From an uncultured Gemmiger sp. (GTDB lineage: Bacteria; Bacillota; Clostridia; Oscillospirales; Ruminococcaceae): a stretch of DNA of 44,468 nt. The stretch's first letter is position 1, and each line of letters opens with the position of its first letter. This document shows, one piece after another, positions 1 to 7,651 of the stretch. The position numbers and the translations under genes were made by a program. The stretch spans positions 1 to 44,468 of the forward strand of contig CALXAH010000028.1 of the NCBI GenBank assembly GCA_944386225.1. Direction: 5' to 3'. The notes under the pieces were generated by a model that saw nothing but the letters and a program-made list of their open reading frames with translations, was not told the origin of the DNA and did not search any database.

Positions 1-1463
1 CGCTCGGGCAGCTGCATATCCAGCTGGATGGTGCCGCACTGCCAGGTACGGCCGATGGCGTCCACCAGATGGAAGTCCAGCTTCGGGCCGTAGAAGGCGC
101 CGTCGCCCTCGTTGACGGTGTACTCCCGGCCCAGCTCCTCGATGGCGCTGCGCAGGCCGTCGGTGGCCCGGTCCCAGTCCTCCTGGCTGCCCATGTGGTC
201 CTCGGGCATGGTGGACAGCTCGATGTGATACTCAAAGCCGAACAGGCTGTACACCTGGTCGATCAGCTTCACGACCCCCTTGATCTCGTCCTTGATCTGG
301 TCCGGGGTCATGAAGATGTGGGCATCGTCCTGGGTGAAGCAGCGCACCCGCATCAGGCCGTGCAGCGCGCCGGACAGCTCGTGCCGGTGTACCAGGCCCA
401 GCTCGCCCATCCGCAGGGGCAGGTCCCGGTAGCTGCGGGGCTGGGTCTTGTAGACCAGCATGCCGCCCGGGCAGTTCATCGGCTTGATGGCAAAGTCGGT
501 GTCGTCGATGACGGTGGTGTACATGTTGTTCTTATAGTGATCCCAGTGGCCGCTGCGCTCCCACAGAGACCGGTTCAGGATCATGGGGGTGCTGATCTCC
601 TGGTAGCCGGCCTCGTGGTGGATCTGCCGCCAGAAGTCGATCAGGGTGTTCTTCAGCACCATGCCCTTGGGCAGGAAGAAGGGGAAGCCCGGGCCTTCCT
701 CCAGCAGGGTGAACAGCTCCAGTTCCTTGCCCAGACGGCGGTGGTCACGCTTGGCGGCCTCCTCCAGCATGTGCAGGTACTCCTCCAGCTGGCTGGCCTT
801 GGGGAAGGCGATGCCGTACAGACGGTCCAGGCTGTCCCGGGACGCATCGGCGCGCCAGTAGGCGGCAGCCACCTTGCTCAGCTTGACCGCCTTGATGGCG
901 CCGGTGCTCATCAGGTGGGGGCCGGCGCACAGATCGGTGAAGTCGCCCTGCTGGTACACGGTCAGTTCCCAGCCCTTTTCGGCGTACTCTTCCAGCAGCT
1001 CCAGCTTGTAGGTCTGGCCGGCAAAGATCTGGCGGCCCTCCTCCACGGTGATGGTGCGCTTTTCCAGCGGCAGATCGGCCTTGACGATCTTCTTCATCTC
1101 GGCCTCGATGGCCTCAAAGTCACCGGTGGTCAGCGGCCGGTCGGCCTTGATGTCGTAGTACCAGCCGTTGTCCACCGCCGGCCCGATGCCGAAGTGGGCG
1201 CCCGGGAACAGGTGCTGCACCGCCTGGGCCATCACATGGGCGGCGGTGTGCCAGAAAGCATGCTTGCCGCCCTCGTCCTCAAAGGTCAGGATCTCCAGCG
1301 CGCAGTCCTGGTTCAGCGGGGTGCGCAGGTCGCACAGCTCCCCGTCCACCTTGGCGGCGCAGGCGCTCTTGTACAGGCCCATGCCGATGCTCTTGGCCAC
1401 GTCGGCGGCGGTGACGCCCGCCTCGTACTGCCGTACGGTGCCTTTCAGATCCACATTGATCAT
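1..1463 (-). CDS. thrS: Threonyl-tRNA synthetase (C-terminal end outside window)
   Basis: Charges tRNA-Thr with threonine in the cytoplasm. The ATG at 1463 follows a GGAGGAAAC ribosome site. The reverse-strand reading gives an N-terminal TGS-type region, then the editing domain with [11 protein letters not shown], then the class II core with [11 protein letters not shown] and [13 protein letters not shown], all hallmarks of the family. About 487 codons are present; the end of the catalytic core and the anticodon-binding domain lie beyond base 1. The gene is preceded by a T-box leader, so expression should respond to uncharged tRNA-Thr. The long plus-strand frame over this gene is an antisense artefact. 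Confidence 0.97.
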   Translation of the reverse strand, partial: MINVDLKGTVRQYEAGVTAADVAKSIGMGLYKSACAAKVDGELCDLRTPLNQDCALEILTFEDEGGKHAFWHTAAHVMAQAVQHLFPGAHFGIGPAVDNGWYYDIKADRPLTTGDFEAIEAEMKKIVKADLPLEKRTITVEEGRQIFAGQTYKLELLEEYAEKGWELTVYQQGDFTDLCAGPHLMSTGAIKAVKLSKVAAAYWRADASRDSLDRLYGIAFPKASQLEEYLHMLEEAAKRDHRRLGKELELFTLLEEGPGFPFFLPKGMVLKNTLIDFWRQIHHEAGYQEISTPMILNRSLWERSGHWDHYKNNMYTTVIDDTDFAIKPMNCPGGMLVYKTQPRSYRDLPLRMGELGLVHRHELSGALHGLMRVRCFTQDDAHIFMTPDQIKDEIKGVVKLIDQVYSLFGFEYHIELSTMPEDHMGSQEDWDRATDGLRSAIEELGREYTVNEGDGAFYGPKLDFHLVDAIGRTWQCGTIQLDMQLPE

Positions 1464-1515
1464 TGTCGTTTCCTCCATTCTTTGTTTTTCCGCACGCTTT
1501 TGGGGCGGCGGGAAT

Positions 1516-1562
1516 GAAAAAAGCCGCTTCATCCCGCAACCGCTGCCACGGGATGAAGCGGC
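1516..1562 (-). terminator. T-box-controlled intrinsic terminator
   Basis: A perfect 14-bp stem (1562-1549 with 1536-1523) is followed on the minus strand by a run of six T (1522-1517). It lies between the T-box core and the thrS start codon and is the attenuator of the riboswitch. Confidence 0.92.
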
Positions 1563-1775
1563 GGTATGCACGCTCCACGGTTCCACCCGGATTGCGCCCT
1601 GTGAACAGGGTGCCTCTCGTTGTCGGCTGTAACGGGCCTGCCCGGCGGGGGTTCGCCCCCGCAGTTCCGCGGTTGGTAAGACCGGGCACCGCGCAAGGCC
1701 GCTCACAGCACGCTCCGGGGAGCGGCGGCCCTCTCTGCTGCGGCGGATGCGCCCGGCTCATGGCCGCATCGACAC
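1516..1775 (-). promoter_or_regulatory. T-box riboswitch of thrS
   Basis: Between the thrS promoter and its start codon the minus strand carries the T-box core GGGTGGAACCGTGGAGCG (1588-1571), which pairs with the acceptor end of uncharged tRNA. Upstream are an AGAGAG motif (1736-1731) of stem I type, several GC-rich hairpins, and an ACC triplet near 1677-1675 that could be the threonine specifier. The specifier choice is tentative because I could not fold the RNA. Downstream is a strong terminator. The arrangement predicts read-through into thrS when threonine is scarce. The 5' limit is approximate. Confidence 0.9.
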
Positions 1776-1837
1776 CTTTTGCAAGATGAAACAGTTTGAT
1801 AACCGGCGGCGAAACGCTGTGTTCCGCCGTTGCCTAT

Positions 1838-1866
1838 ACTATACCCCCACCGTTTCCAAAAGTCAA
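1838..1866 (-). promoter_or_regulatory. thrS promoter
   Basis: The minus strand shows -35 TTGACT (1866-1861), a 17-nt spacer and -10 TATAGT (1843-1838). It lies about 60 bases upstream of the T-box stem I and is back to back with the rny promoter; the two -35 boxes are only 7 bases apart. Confidence 0.85.
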
Positions 1867-1873
1867 CTCTTTC

Positions 1874-1902
1874 TTGACAATGCAACAAATCTACCTTACA
1901 AT
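1874..1902 (+). promoter_or_regulatory. rny promoter
   Basis: Consensus -35 TTGACA (1874-1879), 17-nt spacer, -10 TACAAT (1897-1902). Transcription should begin near 1909, leaving a leader of about 230 nt before the rny start codon. Confidence 0.85.
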
Positions 1903-1968
1903 AATACTGATATTTTGGTGGACCGTCTGGGGTGCCTGCCCCGCCTTACTGTTTTCTGGGGAAATCCC

Positions 1969-2050
1969 TTTTTATAAGTTTGCATTTTCATTCTGTGCAC
2001 GGCGCGTTGTGTAGCGGTCCGTGTGATTGCTGTTGCCCGACTTATAAAAA
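1969..2050 (+). promoter_or_regulatory. Inverted repeat in the rny leader
   Basis: TTTTTATAAGT (1969-1979) and ACTTATAAAAA (2040-2050) are perfect 11-bp inverted copies separated by 60 nt inside the long untranslated leader of rny. In RNA they would close a large stem-loop. No gene was found in the 1909-2137 leader. The function is unknown; feedback by RNase Y on its own leader is one possibility. Confidence 0.5.
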
Positions 2051-2137
2051 AACTGAATAGCCTTTTGCAGAAGGCGCCCCCTTGTACGGCGGTCCATCTC
2101 AAGATAGCAAGTATATTTTGAGGAGTTGACACCATCC

Positions 2138-3700
2138 ATGAACCCGAGCATTGTAATTGCGTGCGTCGTGGTGGGTCTGGTCGTTGCCGTAGTAGTGGGC
2201 GCCCTTGCGTTTTACGCAGGGTCGGTCTACCGGCGCAAAACGGCCGAGGCCAAGATCGGCAGCGCCGAAGAAGAAGCCAAGCGGCTGGTAAATGAAGCCA
2301 TCCGCACCGCCGAACAGAAACGCAAGGAAGCCGTGGTGGAGGCCAAGGACGAAGTGTTCCGGCTGAAAGCCGAGGCCGACAAAGAGGTCAAGGAACGCCG
2401 CGGCGAACTGACCCGGCAGGAGCGCCGCCTGGACCAGAAAGAAGAAGCCCTGGACAAGCGCACCGCCGCCCTGGAAAAGAAGGAAGAAGACCTGAAGGGC
2501 CGCTCCGAACTGGTGGAGGCCCGTCTGGACGAGCTGGAGCAGCTGAAGCTGCGCCAGATGGAAAAGCTGGAAACCATCGCCGGCCTGACCCAGGAGGACG
2601 CCAAGCAGCTGCTGCTGAACCGCCTGGAAGAGGAACTGACCCACGAAAAAGCCATGCGCATCAGCGCCTATGAGGCCAACCTGAAGGACGAGGCGGACAA
2701 CATCGCCCGCGAGATGATCGGCCAGGCCATCGCCCGGTGCGCCGCGGATCACTCCAGCGAAACCACCGTGAGCGTGGTGCCGCTGCCCAGCGATGAGATG
2801 AAGGGCCGGATCATCGGCCGTGAGGGCCGGAACATCCGCGCTCTGGAGACCGCCACCGGCGTGGATCTGATCATCGACGATACCCCCGAGGCTATTACCC
2901 TGTCCAGCTTTGACCAGACCCGCCGGGAGGTTGCCCGGATGGCGCTGGAGAAGCTGATCAGCGACGGCCGTATCCATCCCGCCCGCATCGAGGAAACGGT
3001 GGAGAAATGCCGCCGCGAGCTGGAGATCAGCATGAAGCGGGAGGGCGAAAAGGTCGTGATGGATCTGGGCCTGCACGGCATCCATCCCGACATGGTAAAG
3101 CTGCTGGGCCGTCTGCGGTTCCGCACCAGCTTCGGCCAGAACGTGCTGAACCACTCGCTGGAAGTGGCCTGGATCTCCGGGCTGCTGGCCGCCGAGATGG
3201 GCGTGAATGTAACCCAGGCCCGCCGCGCCGGCCTGCTGCATGACATCGGCAAGGCACTGGATCACGAGATCGAAGGCAGCCACATCCAGATCGGTGTGGA
3301 GATTGCCCGCAAGTACAAGGAGAGCCCGGCGGTTATCCACGCGATCGAGGCCCACCACGGCGACGTGGAGCCCAAGACTCCGCTGGCCTTTATCGTGATG
3401 GCGGCCGACGCCATCAGCGCCGCCCGTCCGGGTGCCCGCCGCGAGAATCTGGAAAGCTATATCAAGCGTCTGGAGAATCTGGAGGAAATCAGCTGCAGCT
3501 TTGAGGGCGTGGACACCGCTTTTGCGGTGCAGGCCGGCCGCGAGGTGCGGATCATGGTCAAGCCCGAGGCTGTCAACGACGATCAGCTGATCCTGATGGC
3601 CCGCGCCATCACCAAGAAGATCGAGGAAGAGCTGGATTACCCCGGCCAGATCAAGGTGAATGTGATCCGCGAGAGCCGCGCGGTGGAATACGCGAAATAA
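2138..3700 (+). CDS. rny: Ribonuclease Y
   Basis: Membrane-anchored endoribonuclease that starts mRNA decay in Firmicutes. The 520-residue protein has one N-terminal membrane helix (about residues 5-28), a long charged coiled coil rich in E, K and R (about 35-200), a KH domain with [10 protein letters not shown] near residue 225, and an HD domain whose metal-binding HD pair is H368-D369 ([12 protein letters not shown]). Length and order match the family. I chose the ATG at 2138, downstream of GAGGAG; an in-frame TTG at 2126 directly abuts that site and is less likely. The gene is monocistronic, with a promoter at 1874 and a terminator at 3716, and is convergent with pnp, whose product also degrades RNA. 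Confidence 0.97.
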   Translation: MNPSIVIACVVVGLVVAVVVGALAFYAGSVYRRKTAEAKIGSAEEEAKRLVNEAIRTAEQKRKEAVVEAKDEVFRLKAEADKEVKERRGELTRQERRLDQKEEALDKRTAALEKKEEDLKGRSELVEARLDELEQLKLRQMEKLETIAGLTQEDAKQLLLNRLEEELTHEKAMRISAYEANLKDEADNIAREMIGQAIARCAADHSSETTVSVVPLPSDEMKGRIIGREGRNIRALETATGVDLIIDDTPEAITLSSFDQTRREVARMALEKLISDGRIHPARIEETVEKCRRELEISMKREGEKVVMDLGLHGIHPDMVKLLGRLRFRTSFGQNVLNHSLEVAWISGLLAAEMGVNVTQARRAGLLHDIGKALDHEIEGSHIQIGVEIARKYKESPAVIHAIEAHHGDVEPKTPLAFIVMAADAISAARPGARRENLESYIKRLENLEEISCSFEGVDTAFAVQAGREVRIMVKPEAVNDDQLILMARAITKKIEEELDYPGQIKVNVIRESRAVEYAK

Positions 3701-3715
3701 CAATCCGAACCGGCA

Positions 3716-3762
3716 GCGCGCCGGGCACGGAGCCGTAAAGGCCCGTGCCCGGCGCGCTTTTC
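3716..3762 (+). terminator. rny terminator
   Basis: A GC-rich stem of about 15 bp (GCGCGCCGGGCACGG and its complement) is followed by TTTTCTTTT, 16 bases after the rny stop codon. Confidence 0.9.
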
Positions 3763-3781
3763 TTTTGTTTGCTTTTCAGGA

Positions 3782-3821
3782 CAAAAAACAGGGCGTGCTG
3801 CCATTGGCAGCACGCCCTGTT
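3782..3821 (-). terminator. pnp terminator
   Basis: The minus strand has a near-perfect stem, ACAGGGCGTGCTGCC with its complement and a short loop, followed by six T (3788-3783). It ends the pnp transcript and faces the rny terminator. Confidence 0.92.
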
Positions 3822-3838
3822 CAGGCTTTCTATTGGGA

Positions 3839-5977
3839 TCAGCCGTTCTGCTGCTTCTTGCGGGCCTCGATGGCGGCAAGAGCATCCTTGCGGCTCAGGT
3901 CGATACCGCGCTGGCCGATGTCGGTAACCATGACGATCAGCTCGTCGCCCACCGCGACCACGTCCTCCACGCGCTCCACACGCTTGGTGTCCAGCTTGGA
4001 GATGTGGCACAGGCCCTCCTTGCCGGGAGCGATCTCCACGAAGGCGCCGAAATTCATCAGACGGGTCACGCGGCCCTTGTAGATGGCGCCGATCTCGGGA
4101 TCTTCCACGATGGTCTTGATGGTGTGGATGGCCCGGTTGGCATCGTCGATATCCACGGCGGAGACGAACACGTGGCCGTCCTCCTCCACGTCGATCTTGC
4201 AGTTGCAGTTGGCGCAGATCTCCTGGATAACCTTGCCGCCCTTGCCGATCACGTCCTTGATCTTGTCCACGGGAATGACCATGGACAGCATCTTGGGCGC
4301 GTACTTGGACAGCTGCTCACGGGGAGCGGGGATGACCGGCAGCATGATCTCGTCCAGGATGAACAGGCGGCCCTTGCGGCACTTCTCGAAGGCTTCCTCG
4401 ATGATGTCGTAGGTCAGACCGTCGATCTTGATGTCCATCTGGATGGCGGTGATGCCGTTATGGGTACCGCCCACCTTGAAGTCCATATCGCCGTGAAAAT
4501 CCTCCACGCCCTGGATGTCCAGCATGGTCATCCAGCGGTCGCCCTCGGTGATCAGGCCGCAGCTGATGCCGGCCACGGGGGCCTTGATGGGCACGCCCGC
4601 ATCCATCAGCGCCAGGGTGCTGCCGCAGATGGAAGCCTGGCTGGTGGAACCGTTGGAGGACAGCACCTCGCTGACCAGACGGATGGTGTAGGGGAACTCC
4701 TCCTGGGAGGGGATCATGGGCAGCAGGGCACGCTCGGCCAGGGCGCCGTGACCGATCTCACGACGGCCGGGGCTGCGGGGCGCGCGGGCCTCGCCCACGG
4801 AGTAGGGCGGGAAGTTGTAGTGATGGATATAACGCTTGTAGGGCTCGGTGCCCAGATCGTCCATCAGCTGGCTGTCCTTGGTGTTGCCCAGGGTGCAGAC
4901 GGTGAGCACCTGGGTCTGGCCGCGGGTGAACATACCGCTGCCGTGCACGCGGGGCAGGATGCCCACTTCGGCGGCCAGGGGACGGATCTCGTTGATGCCG
5001 CGGCCGTCCACGCGCTTGCCTTCATCCAGCAGCCAGCGGCGCACCACGAACTTCTGCATTTTGTACATGATCAGCTCGATGGTGGCGGCGTCCAGATCGG
5101 GGTACTCTTCTTCCAGACGGGCGCGGATGGGGCTCAGGCGGGCGTCCCGCACGTTCTTGTCGTCGGTGTCCATGGCGGCCTTGAAGTCGTCCAGGTACTT
5201 GTCCTTGACCGCATGGTACAGGTTCATGTCCAGATCGGCGCTCTGGAATTCCACCTTGGGCTTGCCGATCTCGGCCACGATGCTGTTGATGAAGGCGATG
5301 ACCTTCTTGATCTCGGCGTGGGCCATCTTGATGGCGTTCAGCATGGTGGTCTCGTCCACCTCGTTGGCGCCGGCCTCGATCATGACGATCTTCTGCTCGG
5401 TAGCGGCCACGGTCAGCTGCAGATCGCTCTTTTCACGCTGCTCCAGGGTGGGGTTGACCACCAGCTGGCCGTCCACCAGACCCATAAAGACGCCGCCGAT
5501 GGGGCCCTTCCAGGGGATCTCGCTGATGGACAAGGCGATGGAGGTACCGATCATGCCGGTGATCTCCGGGCTGCAGTCCTGATCCACGCTCATGACGGTC
5601 ATGGTGACGCAGACGTCGTTGCGCATCTCCTTGGGGAAGAGCGGACGGATGGGGCGGTCCACCACGCGGCTGGTCAGGATGGCCTTCTCGCCGGGGCGGC
5701 CCTCACGGCGCAGGAAGCTGCCGGGGATGCGGCCCACCGAGTAGAGCTTTTCTTCAAACTCCACGCTCAGCGGGAAGAAGTCGATGCCCTCGCGGGGCTT
5801 CTCGCTCATGGTTACGTTGCAGAGCACCACGGTCTCGCCGTAGCGCACCAGGCAGCTGCCGTTGGACAGGCCGCACATCTTGCCGGTCTCCACCACCAGC
5901 GGGCGGCCGGCCAGTTCCATCTGGTAGGTCTTGTAATTGGGGAAGGTCTCGTGCCGGGACGCGAATTCCAATGCCAT
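3839..5977 (-). CDS. pnp: Polyribonucleotide nucleotidyltransferase (PNPase)
   Basis: 3'-to-5' phosphorolytic exoribonuclease of the RNA degradosome. The 712-residue protein has two RNase PH-like halves (first: FASRHETFPNYKTYQ onward; second: AEVGILPRVHGSGMFTRGQ onward, with GGTHNGITAIQMDIKIDG), then a KH domain (VIGKGGKVIQEI) and a C-terminal S1 domain (GRVTRLMNFGAFVEI). The start is the ATG at 5977, behind GGAGGTAG. The frame stays open about 49 codons further upstream, but that part is an untranslated leader containing a long hairpin. pnp follows rpsO, the usual order, and is separated from it by a terminator, so expression probably depends on read-through or leader control; no clear separate promoter was found. 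Confidence 0.97.
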   Translation of the reverse strand: MALEFASRHETFPNYKTYQMELAGRPLVVETGKMCGLSNGSCLVRYGETVVLCNVTMSEKPREGIDFFPLSVEFEEKLYSVGRIPGSFLRREGRPGEKAILTSRVVDRPIRPLFPKEMRNDVCVTMTVMSVDQDCSPEITGMIGTSIALSISEIPWKGPIGGVFMGLVDGQLVVNPTLEQREKSDLQLTVAATEQKIVMIEAGANEVDETTMLNAIKMAHAEIKKVIAFINSIVAEIGKPKVEFQSADLDMNLYHAVKDKYLDDFKAAMDTDDKNVRDARLSPIRARLEEEYPDLDAATIELIMYKMQKFVVRRWLLDEGKRVDGRGINEIRPLAAEVGILPRVHGSGMFTRGQTQVLTVCTLGNTKDSQLMDDLGTEPYKRYIHHYNFPPYSVGEARAPRSPGRREIGHGALAERALLPMIPSQEEFPYTIRLVSEVLSSNGSTSQASICGSTLALMDAGVPIKAPVAGISCGLITEGDRWMTMLDIQGVEDFHGDMDFKVGGTHNGITAIQMDIKIDGLTYDIIEEAFEKCRKGRLFILDEIMLPVIPAPREQLSKYAPKMLSMVIPVDKIKDVIGKGGKVIQEICANCNCKIDVEEDGHVFVSAVDIDDANRAIHTIKTIVEDPEIGAIYKGRVTRLMNFGAFVEIAPGKEGLCHISKLDTKRVERVEDVVAVGDELIVMVTDIGQRGIDLSRKDALAAIEARKKQQNG

Positions 5978-6061
5978 TTGTTCTACCTCCTGCGTATAGG
6001 GGCGGCGCGCGCTGCGCAGACCGCCCGGAAATTTGTTCGTCCGCAGCAGGCCCGGCGCGGC

Positions 6062-6118
6062 TTTAGCAATAAATCCAGGCGTTTTGAACAGGACAAAACG
6101 TCTCGATTCACTGCTAAA
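6062..6118 (-). promoter_or_regulatory. Long hairpin in the pnp leader
   Basis: On the minus strand a 57-nt segment folds by inspection into one rod. It has a 7-bp stem (TTTAGCA/TGCTAAA), a 2x2 internal loop, a 5-bp stem (GAATC/GATTT with one G-U), a 4x4 internal loop, a 7-bp stem (CGTTTTG/CAAAACG) and a 7-nt loop. It lies 85 bases upstream of the pnp start codon. E. coli pnp is autoregulated through a leader duplex cut by RNase III; a similar role here is inference. Confidence 0.65.
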
Positions 6119-6148
6119 ACACACGCAGGCAGGCCCTTTGCGGGCTAT

Positions 6149-6192
6149 GAAAAAACAGAGAGGCAGGCGGCCCGGGACGGCCCGCCTGCCTC
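6149..6192 (-). terminator. rpsO terminator
   Basis: The minus strand shows an 11-bp stem, GAGGCAGGCGG/CCGCCTGCCTC, 10 bases after the rpsO stop, followed by a short linker and six T. It separates rpsO from pnp. Confidence 0.88.
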
Positions 6193-6202
6193 AAGGCGAC
6201 GA

Positions 6203-6460
6203 TTACTTGCGCAGACCCAGCTTGGCGATCAGGGCACGGTAGCGCTCGATGTCCTTCTTCTGCAGATAGGCCAGCAGGTTGCGGCGACGGCCGACCATCT
6301 TCAGCAGGCCGCGGCGGCTGTGGTGGTCATGGGGGTTGGCCTGCAGATGCTCGTTCAGGTGGTTGATACGGGCGGTCAGCAGAGCAACCTGGACCTCGGG
6401 AGAACCGGTGTCGTTCTCATGCACGCGGGCGGACTCAATGACGTTCAGCTTGTTTTCCAT
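6203..6460 (-). CDS. rpsO: 30S ribosomal protein S15
   Basis: Primary 16S rRNA-binding protein of the small subunit. The 85-residue protein has the family signature: [38 protein letters not shown] and a KLGLRK end. Length is typical. The ATG is preceded by GAGGTAACTGAAC. It has its own promoter at 6594-6566 and a structured leader, and is followed by a terminator and pnp. Confidence 0.98.
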   Translation of the reverse strand: MENKLNVIESARVHENDTGSPEVQVALLTARINHLNEHLQANPHDHHSRRGLLKMVGRRRNLLAYLQKKDIERYRALIAKLGLRK

Positions 6461-6509
6461 GTTCAGTTACCTCACTTTAGTATATTTGCCGGAAGCTCAG
6501 CGGAGGGAA

Positions 6510-6543
6510 CGAGGAATCCCTGATGCAGGGCATACTCCCCTCG
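6510..6543 (-). promoter_or_regulatory. Structured rpsO leader, candidate S15 binding site
   Basis: On the minus strand CGAGG (6543-6539) pairs with CCTCG (6514-6510), and inside it CCCTG (6530-6526) pairs with CAGGG (6522-6518). This lies between the promoter and the start codon. S15 represses its own mRNA through leader structures in several bacteria. Assigning this hairpin as the S15 site is inference. Confidence 0.5.
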
Positions 6544-6565
6544 CCGGGCCACGGTATCGGGTATT

Positions 6566-6594
6566 AGTATATCACACCAGCCGCCGGATTACAA
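6566..6594 (-). promoter_or_regulatory. rpsO promoter
   Basis: Minus strand -35 TTGTAA (6594-6589), 17-nt spacer, -10 TATACT (6571-6566). It lies just after the stop codon of the SGNH-like gene, so rpsO can be transcribed independently of the upstream operon. Confidence 0.82.
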
Positions 6595-6611
6595 GCGGTT
6601 TTTGTGGATTT

Positions 6612-7634
6612 TCACATGCCTTGCGGTTGTGCCTCCTGCTGATCCCAAAGTGCATGATAGCTTTTCAGGATCGGCTGCCACAGCTGCTCATACTCTTGCT
6701 GGCCGCGGCGGTCGGGGATCTCATAGTTCTGCCGGAGATAGCCGCCCAGCCAGCGGGAAAGCGCCTGCGCGCCGTACATGTTCAGATGGGCGCTGCCATC
6801 CAGGGTGTGAAGCTGCATATCCACCCCCACCTCTTCCAGGCGGCGGTCCAGATCCAGCAGCGGCTCGCCGTAGCTCTCGCAGACCTGCAATACGGTATTG
6901 GCTACCTGCGCGCTCCAGCCCTCGGCCTTACCGGGCACCTTTACCAGCAGCAGAGGCTGTTCCTCGGCCTGGCAAAGTTCGATGATCTTTTTCAGCCATT
7001 TCAGGTGGCTTTCTTCCACCGTGGTTGTCTGGCCGTCGTCCACAAAGGGATACTCGGTGGTTTCCGCCTGGGGTACAATCCGGCCGTACAGCATCTGCCC
7101 GGCCGGGCGGCTCCCCTGCCAGCTCGGCGTGCTGTGCCAGGACATCTCATTCCAGCGGTCATGATAACGCAGCACAGGGAACAGGTAGCTCAGAGCGGTT
7201 TCCCCTTCTACCCGGGTCGCCTGATATGCCTCCCACCACAGCGGGCTGAACTTCATGGTGGCCAGATACTGCCGGTGGCTCCAGTCGCTGGATTCCGGCG
7301 CCCGGTTGACCGTGCTTACATCCAGCACGATCAGCGAGGGACTGCTGACCCGAAGAATTTCCCGGATCAGAAAATAGTCCATGCTCATGTACTGATTGCC
7401 GTTTGCCATGTCAAAGGAGGAGATTCCGTATTCCTCATACAGCTCCGTCGGCGAGACACCGCAGAACACCTGACTGGCCCCCAGGAACACCACATCCGTT
7501 TTATCGGCTACCGCATAATATTCCCGCAGAGGAGAATTTCCCTCTTCCGGGTGCAGGGTGAGTTGACTGAGAAGCGCCGCGCACATCAAAAACAGCAGGC
7601 ACCAGCCAATCACCCGGGGAAGAAATCGTTTCAT
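6612..7634 (-). CDS. SGNH-hydrolase-like membrane-anchored protein (DltD-like role)
   Basis: 340 residues: a single N-terminal membrane helix (about 7-25), then an extracytoplasmic domain. It shows two SGNH-like elements: GAS with S54 (VVFLGASQVF), and D279-x3-H283 in DGSAHLNMYG near the C-terminus, which with S54 could form a catalytic triad. Proteins of this type (DltD, AlgX/AlgJ) work with MBOAT transporters to move acyl groups onto surface polymers. It is the last of four tightly spaced genes: adenylation enzyme, carrier protein, MBOAT, SGNH; the gap to the MBOAT gene is 17 bases. No terminator is visible after it. The acceptor polymer is not known from the sequence. Confidence 0.78.
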   Translation of the reverse strand: MKRFLPRVIGWCLLFLMCAALLSQLTLHPEEGNSPLREYYAVADKTDVVFLGASQVFCGVSPTELYEEYGISSFDMANGNQYMSMDYFLIREILRVSSPSLIVLDVSTVNRAPESSDWSHRQYLATMKFSPLWWEAYQATRVEGETALSYLFPVLRYHDRWNEMSWHSTPSWQGSRPAGQMLYGRIVPQAETTEYPFVDDGQTTTVEESHLKWLKKIIELCQAEEQPLLLVKVPGKAEGWSAQVANTVLQVCESYGEPLLDLDRRLEEVGVDMQLHTLDGSAHLNMYGAQALSRWLGGYLRQNYEIPDRRGQQEYEQLWQPILKSYHALWDQQEAQPQGM

Positions 7635-7651
7635 ACGCTGCCTCCCCTTTC

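Noticed and set aside
5978-6124. N-terminal extension of PNPase by 49 codons
   Set aside because: The frame is open, but a strong GGAGGTAG site and the conserved family start lie at 5977, and the upstream DNA forms a structured leader.
3833-6523. An 896-codon plus-strand open frame covering pnp and rpsO, and similar long frames opposite thrS, infB, nusA, glyS, ribF/truB and GH112
   Set aside because: They lie antisense to clearly recognised genes, are rich in G, A, H, L, Q and V from reverse-read GC-rich codons, show no known domain and lack ribosome sites. They are a composition artefact.
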